A DNA stretch of 64,000 nucleotides from Albugo candida (Eukaryota; Oomycota; Peronosporomycetes; Albuginales; Albuginaceae). Every line of letters begins with the position of its first letter. Positions within the stretch are counted from its first letter, which is position 1. The notes under the pieces were generated by a model, which worked only from the letters and a program-made list of their open reading frames with translations, ran no database searches and was not told the DNA's origin. Position numbers and translations under genes: made by a program. The DNA lies in contig CAJNAR010000155.1 of assembly GCA_905220665.1 (NCBI GenBank), positions 310,001 to 374,000 on the forward strand, written 5' to 3'. Shown in pieces: positions 1-10,110 of the stretch.

Positions 1-360
1 AGCTATCATTTTGATGGAGGAAATGCAATTGGAAATATCTTTATCGATTTTACTTCAGAGATGTACTCAGATATGCAAGCTGATACAGAGAACGAATCAA
101 AGCATAAGGTGAAGAGTTTGCGATTCTATAAAATTTGCTGATACGTTGTTGGTAGGTCGTCTTTAGATATGCGGAAATCGCTTGCATTTGTTATTATTGC
201 ATCGCCGAAAGCGTGCCAGCAAATATATTCTCGACTGGCGATGCTGGGTAGTCTGGGCAAATATTCGTTTTATCAGTCGGAAACTTCGGTAGATGAGCTG
301 TTTGATATCGCTGGAGCTGTGGAACATTTGACTTCACACTTTATATCGCTGCAAAGCTGA
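1..360 (+). CDS. possible 3' end of a gene entering from the left edge
   Basis: Frame 1 is open from the first base and reads protein-like through FDGGNAIGNIFIDFTSEMYS. A candidate intron at 116-166 (51 nt, donor GTTTGC, acceptor TTTAG) joins it in frame to 167-360, which ends with SLQS and a stop at 358-360. The intron size matches the other introns in the window, and a GTTTG donor is also used in the gene at 12569. I do not recognise the family. It would be convergent with REXO4, with 85 bp between the stop codons. The splice model is a guess by eye and the upstream part lies outside the window. Confidence 0.35.
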
Positions 361-445
361 GTGCGGATGAAGTTCATGTGTACATTTACGAAGTTTGAGA
401 GATAGCGGAAGCGGTACAAACAAGGAATTCTTAAGGCGAATCACG

Positions 446-1691
446 TTAAGCATCATATTCCATGAGAGCAAGTGTGTTTGTATCTGGTATTCTAACTTCC
501 GGCTTGACGCCACTTTCAGTGTCAAACGCATCCAATAAAAGTGGTTCAACTTGATTCGACTTTGGATCGCTTTTTTCTTCACGAATAGTATTCTCAGATG
601 GAACTGGAGGCATTCTTCCTGCTAAAAAGCACACTTTATGTTCCTGCAGATACTTTTCCCAATCAAATTGCTGTCGTTTGTACAACTCCAGAGCAGCTAG
701 AGCATCCTCGACCTAAAGAGCCAAAAGTTTAGCGATTACAATCATTTGATCCACATAACTTACAGAATCGTGCTCTCCTTCTTGGATAGACCTCTTGAGA
801 AACTCAGCTGCTAGTGTTTTTAATGACCGTGGAAGAAGTTTCTACGTGAGTGAATGTAAGAGGCCGGATAGCATTTTTCATCCTCAAACTTTCTCCTCAC
901 CGTCCCGTTCTTCCGATAGCGCATGTACGGGCGATATCGAGCTGTATCACGAGTTTGACGCTTTGGATGGCTCAACATAAGCGCCTAACAAAAATGTGAG
1001 TCATCACTTCCTCCATTCAATAAAATTTGATGCACCTGAAAGTCATTTTTTAAAGCATGGCCGACCACGATTTTGTCCTTTAGAAGCGCTCCAACTTCTT
1101 TCAGACACTAAAAGAAATGAGAAAATGTACACGACCAAAGCTAAAGATTCATTGATACCTGTGAGAACGAGATCGCATTTTTAAAAGAGCGAGGTCGGAT
1201 TCCACTCACTCGCGTTCGATAATCTGGAAGCACTCAAATTGTCAATACATTGAGTATCTTTAGTGAGGATGAGACTCACCTGTGACTTTCTCGACCGGAC
1301 TTACTGTGCGATCAAAAAGCACATTTCCATCAAAATCGATGATGCTACAACGCGCTAAGGCATCCTGTCGTCCATCGGTCCCAACACCTACCATTTCACA
1401 ATCCATTGCTAAGATATCGGATTTTTTGATCCATTTGGCGATCATTGACTCCTTCTTAAGCTCTTTTTGTAATAACTTAGTAGCTGTCTTGGCAGATTGT
1501 GGATTCAAATCGCATTTTTTCAAGGCCATGCGTGAGACTTGAATTTTGGCTTTCATTGCGTTCCAATTTGCATCAGGAAGCTTTGCGTTAAGAGATGATG
1601 AGGTTGTTTTGCATAATTTTGTTGGTTTGGGTGCATGAGCTGCAGAATCTTTGCTCTTTACCGAGTCATTAATCCTGCGCTTAATCGCCAT
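446..1691 (-). CDS. REXO4: RNA exonuclease 4 (DEDDh exonuclease), 6 exons
   Basis: Exons (minus strand): 1691-1280, 1223-1159, 1107-1036, 984-901, 841-764, 712-446. The introns are 51-59 nt, all GT-AG, and the 978-nt CDS (325 aa) stays in frame across all five junctions. Exonuclease motif I is ILAMDCEMVGVG (Asp and Glu of DEDD). It is followed by VTDYRTRVSGI, then motif II VVGHALKNDF (Asp), and motif III HDSVEDA (His and Asp). All catalytic residues are therefore present. The N-terminus is lysine-rich, as in nucleolar members. The REXO4 family (yeast Rex4) acts 3'-5' on RNA in pre-rRNA processing. The protein is shorter than the human one (about 420 aa). The start codon at 1691 is the first ATG of the long first exon. 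Identification is by the ordered motifs. Confidence 0.9.
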
Positions 1692-2245
1692 GAGCGCACT
1701 ATTACAATACCGATATTCACCGATATGACCACGTCAGTGAGTTTCATCGTGTCGGTGGTGTAATACCATTGGCCAAAAGACCACGCACACCATTTTAGGA
1801 TTAGGCCCTAGACGGACTGTAGTGATGGACGCATCCATTAGCAAGGATTTGACTTGAATAAAATTAGAGTTTTGAGGTTCCAGGATAGTAACATCAAGTA
1901 ATTAAAGAGCCAAAGTTTTGTCTTAGAAAGCTGGTGATATAATGGACTCTTTCATTTCAAGCAGTACAAATATTCTTATGCTTATACAAAGCCAACGACA
2001 CTTGTTCGATTTTGAGTCGCATAGAGGATGCTGCTTCGTGAAACTCACAGTAACTCTTTTTGCTGTCAGCTGTGTGCCTGGGTATTTTTATGTCATTAGA
2101 CGATAGTTAAGTTAAATTATCCACTCGTTTCTTCGACTATGTGGTGCATGACATCATTCCATCGCGCAGTCGAGAACCGTACTTATCGGGCGAAATGGAT
2201 GCAACTACCCAGTCCCCCAGAGTGCCATTAGTGCGGGTTGTCGAC

Positions 2246-2254
2246 CTATAAAAA
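2246..2254 (+). promoter_or_regulatory. TATA-like box upstream of the YWTD gene
   Basis: TATAAAAAG lies about 62-70 bp upstream of ATG 2316. It falls inside the upstream extension of the reading frame, which supports starting translation at 2316 rather than at the in-frame ATG at 2265. The rest of 1692-2315 holds no convincing coding sequence and probably contains the divergent promoters of REXO4 and this gene. Confidence 0.35.
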
Positions 2255-2315
2255 GCCATGTTCGATGTCAGTAAAGCCAATTCCAATAGTCACAAATTTC
2301 GTTACGTCGCATAGT

Positions 2316-3725
2316 ATGCGCTACATCTCGCTTCTTTGCTGTTACCTAGTAGCTCAAAGTCATTCATTTGACTCTGTTGTTTACTTCCGAAAGCAGCGAC
2401 AAGGTTCAATTTGGTCAAAAGACAGTCGCTGCTCGCGTAAAGAACGTCTTGAAAATTTGGCTGCGACAACATATCAATGTGAACCCTTTAACACAACCAA
2501 ACTTGAAGGAACCGACCAAGCTGCTCGTTTTATCAATCTAAGCCTTCATAGTAACTCCCATGAATTGTACTGGAGTGATTATAGATCCATTAAACGTGCA
2601 ACAATTGACGGACGCAACATCCAGGCTGTAGTTGGAGTAATTGCAAATGTGAGGTTCTATGGATCACATCTATGCCAAGAAGACATACAAATGATAACAA
2701 TCCGGGGTGTACCTTGCGTCTCTATCACAAAAAGGAATGACACTTTTGTGGAGTGCTTGACTTCACTTCCTTTCTCACAAAATGAGTGGCATCAGATCAC
2801 CGGTAATGATTGTGCTCTTGTGACAACCCGAGGCAAGATAGAAGGTGTAGTTGAGAACGCGGAGGACATGGAACGGATCGATCCGTCTTTGCCCCTTATA
2901 AAATCTATCTCATTGTCTTTGAAGCCCGTGTTACCGCATTCAATTGCGTTTGATGACAGCGAGGATACGACGCTATCTGATGATTCCAATTGGCTTTATT
3001 GGTCTAATTCTGCTGACGGTAAATTGTATCGCACTCATATTAGGACTAATGCGCTGGAAGAAATAGCGAATAATGTGTGGGCTGTGCGTGGTATTGTAAT
3101 TGCAAGGCGATGGAATGCGATATTCTTCACTTTGGAAAATAAGGGAAAAGTCATGTACAAAACGCTCGATTCGTTAGACCCAAGCACACCTGCCAACGTG
3201 CTATTAGATAATTTGAAATCGCCGCGTGGTCTTGCGATCGATAAAACGCAGGATAATATGTTTTTCACGGAAAAGACCGGTCGGGTGTATCAAGTGAACC
3301 TTTATGTGAAGAATGCTAAACTCCGAGGGTATATTCGAAAAGTGATCTCTCTTCCTTCCATCACACGGCTGAATGGAATTGCCGTGAGCGTAGGTTACCT
3401 CTATTGGGTTGAAACCAATTCTAATCTCATCGTTCGTGCTTCACTTGATACCCTGATCCGTCAAGTTTTTATCGGCTCTCGCGATCACGCAAACAGCAAG
3501 CGGATCAGTTGGCCACGTAGTGTTGTGATTTTCCAAGATGAAATCGAAGGAGATGTTGTGTACTTTTCAGAATATATCGGGCGCATATCAAAGTTCAGCA
3601 TTGACCAAGAAGTGGAAGTGATCATAGATGAATTGGCTAACAATGCATTGAGAGTCCTGGATCTCAGTCTCCAATATGACAGCATAGCAAGTACGGGTGT
3701 GCTTCATTTCTTTGCGCTGGAATAA
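2316..3725 (+). CDS. secreted YWTD-type beta-propeller protein
   Basis: Single exon, 469 aa. The N-terminus MRYISLLCCYLVAQSHS is a likely signal peptide, so the protein is probably secreted. Low-density-lipoprotein-receptor class B (YWTD) blades are visible as ELYWSDYRSIKRATIDG near residue 85, then WLYWSNSADGKLYRTHI, MFFTEKTGRVYQVNL, YLYWVETNSNLIVRAS and VVYFSEYIGRISKFSI. Between the first and later blades sits a cysteine-containing segment (VRFYGSHLC...VPCVSITKRNDTFVEC) that resembles an IPT/TIG fold; this is inference. Such propellers usually bind proteins or glycans outside the cell. There is no transmembrane segment or EGF module, unlike animal receptors. A TATA-like box upstream supports the chosen ATG. 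An upstream in-frame ATG at 2265 is the alternative. Confidence 0.7.
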   Translation: MRYISLLCCYLVAQSHSFDSVVYFRKQRQGSIWSKDSRCSRKERLENLAATTYQCEPFNTTKLEGTDQAARFINLSLHSNSHELYWSDYRSIKRATIDGRNIQAVVGVIANVRFYGSHLCQEDIQMITIRGVPCVSITKRNDTFVECLTSLPFSQNEWHQITGNDCALVTTRGKIEGVVENAEDMERIDPSLPLIKSISLSLKPVLPHSIAFDDSEDTTLSDDSNWLYWSNSADGKLYRTHIRTNALEEIANNVWAVRGIVIARRWNAIFFTLENKGKVMYKTLDSLDPSTPANVLLDNLKSPRGLAIDKTQDNMFFTEKTGRVYQVNLYVKNAKLRGYIRKVISLPSITRLNGIAVSVGYLYWVETNSNLIVRASLDTLIRQVFIGSRDHANSKRISWPRSVVIFQDEIEGDVVYFSEYIGRISKFSIDQEVEVIIDELANNALRVLDLSLQYDSIASTGVLHFFALE

Positions 3726-4416
3726 AACAAATTGTATGCGCACTATAACTCTGCTCAATGCTCATTCAGCAATCAAGTGCGCTTTGGTAAGTCAATGAAA
3801 GGACCTATGACAAAAAAAGTGTACTTGTGCATAATATCAATAAGACTTCAAAGCTTCAAGCACATGTACAAATGATAAAATTTAAATTTACAAAAAGTAG
3901 ACATACTTTGCCGATGAAATTTGGTCCATGTACGAGCGATGACGGTGGGAAATAATATCGCTCGTGATTTGTTCACTCCTATTTGAAGTACAAAACAAAT
4001 TTCAGACAAACCATCACACAAAAATAAATATAACGAACCTTGTGTAAAGTAAGAAATTTAATTGTCAAATCGTATAGTTATCACAAGCATAATTTTGTCA
4101 TCAAGCAAACAACAAACAGTCCGTTACCCATTCAATTCTCAGATTACAGACATGAGACAATCGTACTAAATTGTTACAATGAAAACGAATCTGTCACTAC
4201 AACGGCGCATCGATTATCTTTGTTTATAATTTCTAGTCAATCATGAGTAATACTTATAATGAAATTAGTGAAAATAGGGACATGGATTGTTGAACATTCG
4301 TGTCACGTATTTACCTTCCAATAAAATTTCGCATAAATAAAGTGTCAGCTCAATATAGTGACAAAAATGAGCATCCATCGACTAGTTCGTTTATCAAACG
4401 AGCACATCTTCTTTGA
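3726..4416. other. intergenic, no gene seen
   Basis: AT-rich spacer between two genes on the plus strand. It should contain the polyadenylation region of the YWTD gene and the promoter of the bZIP gene. Only short ORFs without protein-like composition are present. Confidence 0.5.
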
Positions 4417-5379
4417 ATGCTGCAGGACTCAAACGGGACCGTAAGTGAGCGCCAAAGCAACTCTTCTGTGACTTCCAAGGCGTCTTTGACATGTTCTAAA
4501 AGCGACACAATGCTGCTGAACTTTATTTTGAATCCAATACCAGCGCATTTTTCTAGATCGGTATGCGATACGAAATCAAATCCTTCGATCCCACCGGCTT
4601 TAGTTGCTAGAAAGAAAAGAGGACGACGAGCAATGTTACCTAAAATGAACAATAGCGAGAGAGGAAAGTATTACCGCAAAAAACGTCAAACGTATGAGAA
4701 GGATCTTCGAATGCAAATAAGGATTTTGGAATCGGATGTACGTCGACTATCGGTTATTCGGGGAATTCTCATCGAGCTACTTTTGAGTACCAATAACGTA
4801 CCAATGCATCTACACATTGCGATCGTGCGAGAATATCATTGCGTATTTCGTCACGGATTGCAGAGCAAACCAACAAGACACACAACAAAACCGCGGAGCT
4901 GTCATGAGCTACTGGCTACGACATGCAATCAAAAATTGTTTATTGAAGGTTTCATGCTGAACGACGTCAAATTTGGAGATACGCAAGGGGCACATGCCAT
5001 TATGGAATTATGGAAATTATATTCTGAGTTTTATACATCAGTGTGTTTGGAGTTGACATCAATCACTGTGGTGTCTGAGACCCCTTCTCCAATTGTCTTG
5101 GCTAGTGGGAGGATGGAAGTAACTCACAGGAAAAAAATACTTGAAACCATATTTCCGAATGGTCTTTGCTCACAAAATATGCGACAACGACTACTGCGAG
5201 CAAATATCTCATTTCCATGTCAAGCTACATTCTATTTTTCTTCTACTGCGCGTATATGGCGACATGATTTTAATGTAAATTTCGTGCAAGGCTTCATGGA
5301 TTCGTTAGGAAGCCTCAGTGACACGCTCACATTACTCAATAGAGTCACCATCCGGAATAAGAACTGTCTGGACATTTGA
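4417..5379 (+). CDS. oomycete-type bZIP transcription factor
   Basis: Single open frame, 320 aa. A basic region NNSERGKYYRKKRQTYEKDL around residues 78-97 runs into a leucine-zipper-like segment (QIRILESDVRRLSVIRGIL). The long C-terminal part (FIEGFMLNDVKFGD, ASGRMEVTHRKKILETIF, RHDFNVNFVQGFMDSL) resembles the conserved region downstream of the bZIP in the expanded oomycete bZIP family; that comparison is from memory of the family. The second bZIP gene at 50830 has a similar layout. The frame ends at 5379, but the +1-shifted frame is open from about 5318 to 5593 and looks like its continuation (see next feature). The last 13 residues given here may therefore not be the true C-terminus. Nuclear DNA-binding role inferred. 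Confidence 0.7.
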   Translation: MLQDSNGTVSERQSNSSVTSKASLTCSKSDTMLLNFILNPIPAHFSRSVCDTKSNPSIPPALVARKKRGRRAMLPKMNNSERGKYYRKKRQTYEKDLRMQIRILESDVRRLSVIRGILIELLLSTNNVPMHLHIAIVREYHCVFRHGLQSKPTRHTTKPRSCHELLATTCNQKLFIEGFMLNDVKFGDTQGAHAIMELWKLYSEFYTSVCLELTSITVVSETPSPIVLASGRMEVTHRKKILETIFPNGLCSQNMRQRLLRANISFPCQATFYFSSTARIWRHDFNVNFVQGFMDSLGSLSDTLTLLNRVTIRNKNCLDI

Positions 5380-5593
5380 TATTCATCAGTGTGGTATCAT
5401 GATGAACTTGAAAGGACATTCTGTTAAATCGATAATGTTACTGCCACGTAAATGGAACAAAAAGGGTGATCGCGAATATGATTGGTCGCACCTGTTACAG
5501 CATTTATATTTGTCAAAATTCAATGAAGAGAGATTATCCCACGCGTGCTCAATAAATGGCTCATGTTATAAACAACTTTTTACTGGAATCTAA
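5318..5593 (+). other. out-of-frame continuation of the bZIP gene (frameshift or unresolved exon)
   Basis: An 80-residue protein-like stretch (SPSGIRTVWTFDIHQCGI onward, ending KQLFTGI) lies in the next frame and overlaps the end of the bZIP ORF. The overlap starts within NRVTI/ESPSGI near 5340-5350. No intron of normal size can join them; the only in-phase GT-AG pair is 25 nt apart. Either a 1-bp indel (biological or from sequencing) split the gene, or the bZIP protein ends at 5379 and this is decayed sequence. Confidence 0.4.
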
Positions 5594-6160
5594 AGATTGT
5601 ATCATTCAACGATTTGCTGAGATTTCGCCGTTCCCGTCCGTTCAGCAAGAGGTGTTTCCATTCATCCAAACGGCTGTTAGTTTCGTGCGAATCGTTGTTT
5701 ACGTACGATTTTTACATTAATATTACTGCTTTTCATTATTATTACATCTATGTGTCCAAGAAAATTTGGCGGTCAGCGGGACATTACAAAAGCATTATCC
5801 TCGGCTTTCATAGAAATCGTGAGCTGTCACGTATCCTTATGATTCACGTGGATTACTATTGACGCGTTTTAAAATTTTTGAAGTTTGATGAAAGACCTTC
5901 CGATATACTAATTGGCTTACAAGTCTTACATGCATACAATCATTTATCAAGTTGATGCCATGACTCGATTTTATAGATGCATTAATATTACGAGCAAAAA
6001 GAATAGCATATCATCTAGGAGCAACCTTGGGACTATTTCCTTCTAGTACACCATACCAGAAAACTTGCTAATTTGCAAGGTCAAAATTTCATCATTATCT
6101 CTTTAGCAAACAAAATTTAGGCTGGGTCAAATGTTCATATGATATCAAATAGAAAAAAAA
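5594..6160. other. intergenic, no gene seen
   Basis: AT-rich spacer between convergent genes. The short ORF at 5614-5862 has no protein-like features. I see no repeat or RNA structure here. Confidence 0.5.
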
Positions 6161-7462
6161 TCAAAGCAAAAAGGGTGTGAAGTTACTGCTACTTGGACTC
6201 GGCTTGTCTATGCAGGTGTGACCAAATTCAGAGGAAAATTTGTCAATGAATGAGTTTGCGTGTTTCATGGCCATACCCGAGAGAATATGGGCTAGATCAA
6301 AGCTGTCATTCTTTTTTTCATTCGTGCTGTTTTGAACTTTTCGGACGAAATGCTTCTCGAATGCACTCACAATACTTCCAGCATCCTGAGTATGAAATGA
6401 GAGTTGAGCCACTTCTCCAATATCAATAAAAATGTTCTTCACATGTAATTCACTCAGTCGGGTCTTGATTCGATCAAGAATCTGATCAAAGTTCTTGGAT
6501 GAAACAAGACCTACAAAATCGCCCATGGATAAATCTTTGCATCCAATTGCGCCCGGCGCACAGCTTAGTTGATCAATGTAGACGTCCATCAGCCCATGCA
6601 CATTATTAACCAGCAGAGAAAAAGTACCCGTAATGTTTTTCGGTGAACAACGGAGCGGATGTGCTAGGGAAAGCAGACAAGGATGGCCAAAACTCTTTTC
6701 TTTCTGTTCAATTTGCACTGTCACATTTCCAGAGATATTGATAGCTTGCATATCTTTGAAGCCTAGTCGAAGGTAATTCGTATCAAGGATCTGAATGTGT
6801 TCTGGTGACATAGAGGACAATCCGGTAACCTTTACCTCATGCGCTATCATCGCAATCCCAAAAGTAGTTTTCATCAATTCTGTATCGAAAGCATCGAAAT
6901 TCTTCTCATGAATTTCAACAGTATCGAGACGTCTCAGAACGAACTGAATGAATGTGCGGTAATTATCAATCATCCCATTTATCGCATTGACTACCTCTGC
7001 GTCGTCTTTCAAATTACGGTGCACACATTCTGTGCCCAGATTTGCTACGTTGGTACCAGAGCTTGCGACGTTGGTAGTTGCATCAGAAGTATCAGCAGTC
7101 AAAGCTACTCCATTGGTGATATTTTCTCGGACGATGGGAGCATGAACGACTTGATTGCTGAAAGCTTCTCGGATGACAGGAGTGGTCTCGCCATAGATTC
7201 CCTGAGTGTTTAGCGCTGGAGGATTCTCGGTAGGCATGACTTGATTGTTTGCAGTTGGAGGATCTTCGATAGACAAAACTTGACTTTTTGTAACTGGGGC
7301 ATTGAGAGAAGACGGATATTCACCCGGAGTGTTGATCAGAGGTCGCTGAAGGTCCGTGCCATTTATTGAAGGATAACTGGGTACATCGGAATAGGCTGTT
7401 GATGTCAAAATTTGGAAGATTACGATCGCAACAAGAGAGCCGAGACCGTCGAATTTGGTCAT
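6161..7462 (-). CDS. secreted protein, larger member of a paralogous pair
   Basis: Single exon, 433 aa. The N-terminus MTKFDGLGSLVAIVIFQILT...AYS is a likely signal peptide. Residues about 25-140 form a low-complexity Pro/Asn/Thr-rich stretch with imperfect repeats (EDPPTANNQVMPT, ENPPALNTQG). From about residue 145 the sequence aligns with the protein at 10111-11043. Shared landmarks are VTGLSSM / ITGLSSV, PCLLSLAHPLRCSPK / PCVLSILHPFKCPPK, DLSMGDFVGLV / DLSLSDLMGLV, RIKTRLSELHV / RIKSRMIQANV and SSEFGHTCID / SSEFGRSCVD. Six or so cysteines are conserved, suggesting a disulfide-stabilised extracellular fold. I know no family name, and no RXLR or CHXC motif is present. It is a candidate effector or cell-surface protein; the function is unknown. 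Confidence 0.75.
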   Translation of the reverse strand: MTKFDGLGSLVAIVIFQILTSTAYSDVPSYPSINGTDLQRPLINTPGEYPSSLNAPVTKSQVLSIEDPPTANNQVMPTENPPALNTQGIYGETTPVIREAFSNQVVHAPIVRENITNGVALTADTSDATTNVASSGTNVANLGTECVHRNLKDDAEVVNAINGMIDNYRTFIQFVLRRLDTVEIHEKNFDAFDTELMKTTFGIAMIAHEVKVTGLSSMSPEHIQILDTNYLRLGFKDMQAINISGNVTVQIEQKEKSFGHPCLLSLAHPLRCSPKNITGTFSLLVNNVHGLMDVYIDQLSCAPGAIGCKDLSMGDFVGLVSSKNFDQILDRIKTRLSELHVKNIFIDIGEVAQLSFHTQDAGSIVSAFEKHFVRKVQNSTNEKKNDSFDLAHILSGMAMKHANSFIDKFSSEFGHTCIDKPSPSSSNFTPFLL

Positions 7463-10110
7463 GGAGACTTGTGTTTTTCTGGGTTATACAATTGGATAAT
7501 GAACTTGAAAGGAAGATTACGACTTACGATAAGACGAACAGAGAACGATTGTTTTGTAGTAACAAGGGCACGCTTGAGTCCAGTTATCTGCGATCGTCAT
7601 GTTGTCACGAAAAACGACTTCTTGTGCACCTTTTTTAAGGATGAAGTAGGATATCCTGAACCAAGGTATGACTTCTATTCGGTCATCACATGATGCTACG
7701 CGATACTCGATTCCCTCTGGCGATTTCGCAAAGTATCTGATCGGTCACTGGAAGAGGAATCTCGACTGGCGACACTTTGGAGGCTCCTTCAAGCATCTTC
7801 GAGTGACGAATAATGTTGTGCTAATCGAAGAGGATGATGACGCAGCAGCACAACCTTCCACAAAGTAAGATTTTACAGCAGCGGAAAAACAGCGTAGTGA
7901 TCGAATATGCAGATTTCTTCGCTGGTCTTATGGAAAGACATGCAAGCTACAAGACCTGACAGCTGCATATTCCATTCAAGTATGTAGCTCATATATTTGG
8001 ATTGTCACCATATTGAATGTCGATATAGTTCCTCCCATCAGATGAGTGTACCTTCATGGAATGGTCTTTTGAGGGTGTGAAATGCCATGGCGTGTTTACT
8101 AACGCTTCTAATGTCGCCACACTCAATTTCTGCTTACCAACCGCCATGGTCACGATAACGTATCGCGTTTTGGACCGAGACAGTACGCGATGGATATTCT
8201 ACCCCCTTTTTTCACTCATGCATTTATTCATAGCAATGGCTGTCTGTATTGTCGATGTTGATAATGATCATACGCCCACAATACAATTTGGCCACATGTA
8301 TCGTATCGACCCAGAAAAGTATAGAAGCGACGATTATGAAATGTGATTATATCATTTCAATATATATAAATGCTTTGTTGACTCTAGTAAGGACACCAAG
8401 AAGATGGCACGTATTTCATAGGAGCTATTGATCAACTATCATGATCACATCAGGCGTGCACTCCCTTAACGGAAGATAACAATCCATACTGCTGATCATA
8501 ATATCACATAAATGGCCACGAACAGAGTTGACTACGCCGATGTCATCTACACCCTGGAATGTCGATTTTTGGTCAAGTAATTACTCCCAGAATTGCAACC
8601 AGTGGACCGATCTAATGGCTGAGACGACATCGCGATAACATGCTCCTTTCCAACATTTACACCGAGGCTGACGCGTTTCTTCCTTCAAGAGAAATAAACG
8701 AATCGAAGCATAACATTGTAGAATGTACCAGAACGATGGTAGCCACTTCCAATCGGCAAATATGCAAAGCAAACATACGGCGCCTCTACATGAAGTCCTT
8801 ATTGTCGCATGCTAAGTATATGACCGTCGGGCAAACCACGCAGAAAGGATTTCGAGGTGCCTGGCTGGCAAAATGTAATACTTCCTGTCCTGGGAGGTGC
8901 TCTAGATGCGTAATATGAAAGCGTTAGCACAGACTTGACGTACACTCAAACGCGATGAGCAATTAAAGCAGTAGTTGACATGTGCAGTCATATCAAACTT
9001 GCTCTTACAGACGTGAGCATCGAGGAAGCACTACTTCGTTGTCGCCTTTATCTTCGACTGATAAGAGACGCATGAATTGGTATTGACTGGTCGCAACAAG
9101 TAATAGCAGCAAGCATGTTTACGTTTCGTTGAGCAAGCAGTAGCAAAGAAATCAAAGCAATGACTTGATTCAGTAGTGCAACCGACCTCACCTGATAGCA
9201 AATCATTTGTCGGTTTGGACAACCATCATCATTTAGTCGAGGATGGTTGTGTGCACTTTGACTGCAAAATGTTCATGAGCGTACGCTTGTGAGATTGGAT
9301 AGTGGGGAGCTGGGAACTATATTGCGAGTTTGGCAAAAAACACGACATTGTAGGGGAAGCTTCAACGATTCACAGCGCATTATTGCGCGATTCAAGAGAG
9401 TAGAGCTTCTATAAAGAGTGAAAAATGCTCCAGCTTTGCTCACGATGGTTGTTTCATCCTGAGCTCGACTGAAGACAATATACGGGTAAATCCAATCGGC
9501 TTCCATTAGCAAATGCAAATTTCAATATAGGGGGATTGTCTGACTATAGTGTTCGATATGAAGAATCAATACCAGGAGAAGCGTCTACTTCAACCGGCTC
9601 TAAGTAGTAAAACTATCGAATTGGCCACATTGCTGAAACAGCAGAGCCACGCAGCAATATTATAATGGCGCTGAGAATTTTACTATCGTGAACTTCCCGT
9701 CATGTGACAGAATATCACAAAAGCAAACGTAAAATCTATTATACCGCAAGCAAATCCGATCCGATCTACCGTCAGTCACATTACAGAGAGTCGATATTCG
9801 AGCGGTTGTTACGAGGCCACACCACAATCCGACACCCCAAGGATGTTGTTCGAACACTTGATTTTCGGGTAAGACCTTGCGATGAAATCCAGTTCAAAGC
9901 TTACTAATCTTCAAGACAAACCTCACAATTGATCAATCTTAAGCCCCATTCCTCACATCTTGTCACGTTGTGATCCACAAAAGTCTTCCAGTACAACTTT
10001 CCTATTTGAGTTTAGAAACATGTACTACTTCTACACAAAGTACGACTCGATACATGCAGGCCTCACAAATCTTCATTTCTATTTCAGTCAGCTTAACGAG
10101 TGCCATCATA
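7463..10110. other. 2.6-kb spacer between the secreted paralogues
   Basis: No confident gene. Short ORFs (for example 7668-7868 plus, 8056-8346 plus, 8640-8918 plus, 9031-9222 minus, 9273-9518 minus) lack recognisable motifs, and I could not join them into a longer frame. The two flanking genes face away from each other, so their promoters lie at the ends of this spacer. It may hold decayed gene or element remains, but none that I can name. Confidence 0.4.

Noticed and set aside
2238..2315. Upstream extension of the YWTD protein to 2265 or 2238
   Set aside because: 2238 is not ATG, and the extension would include a TATA-like box and bury the signal peptide.
9273..9857. WD40-like fragments on the plus strand (AHDGCFILSSTEDN)
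   Set aside because: A single short resemblance with stops in every frame; not enough to name a pseudogene.
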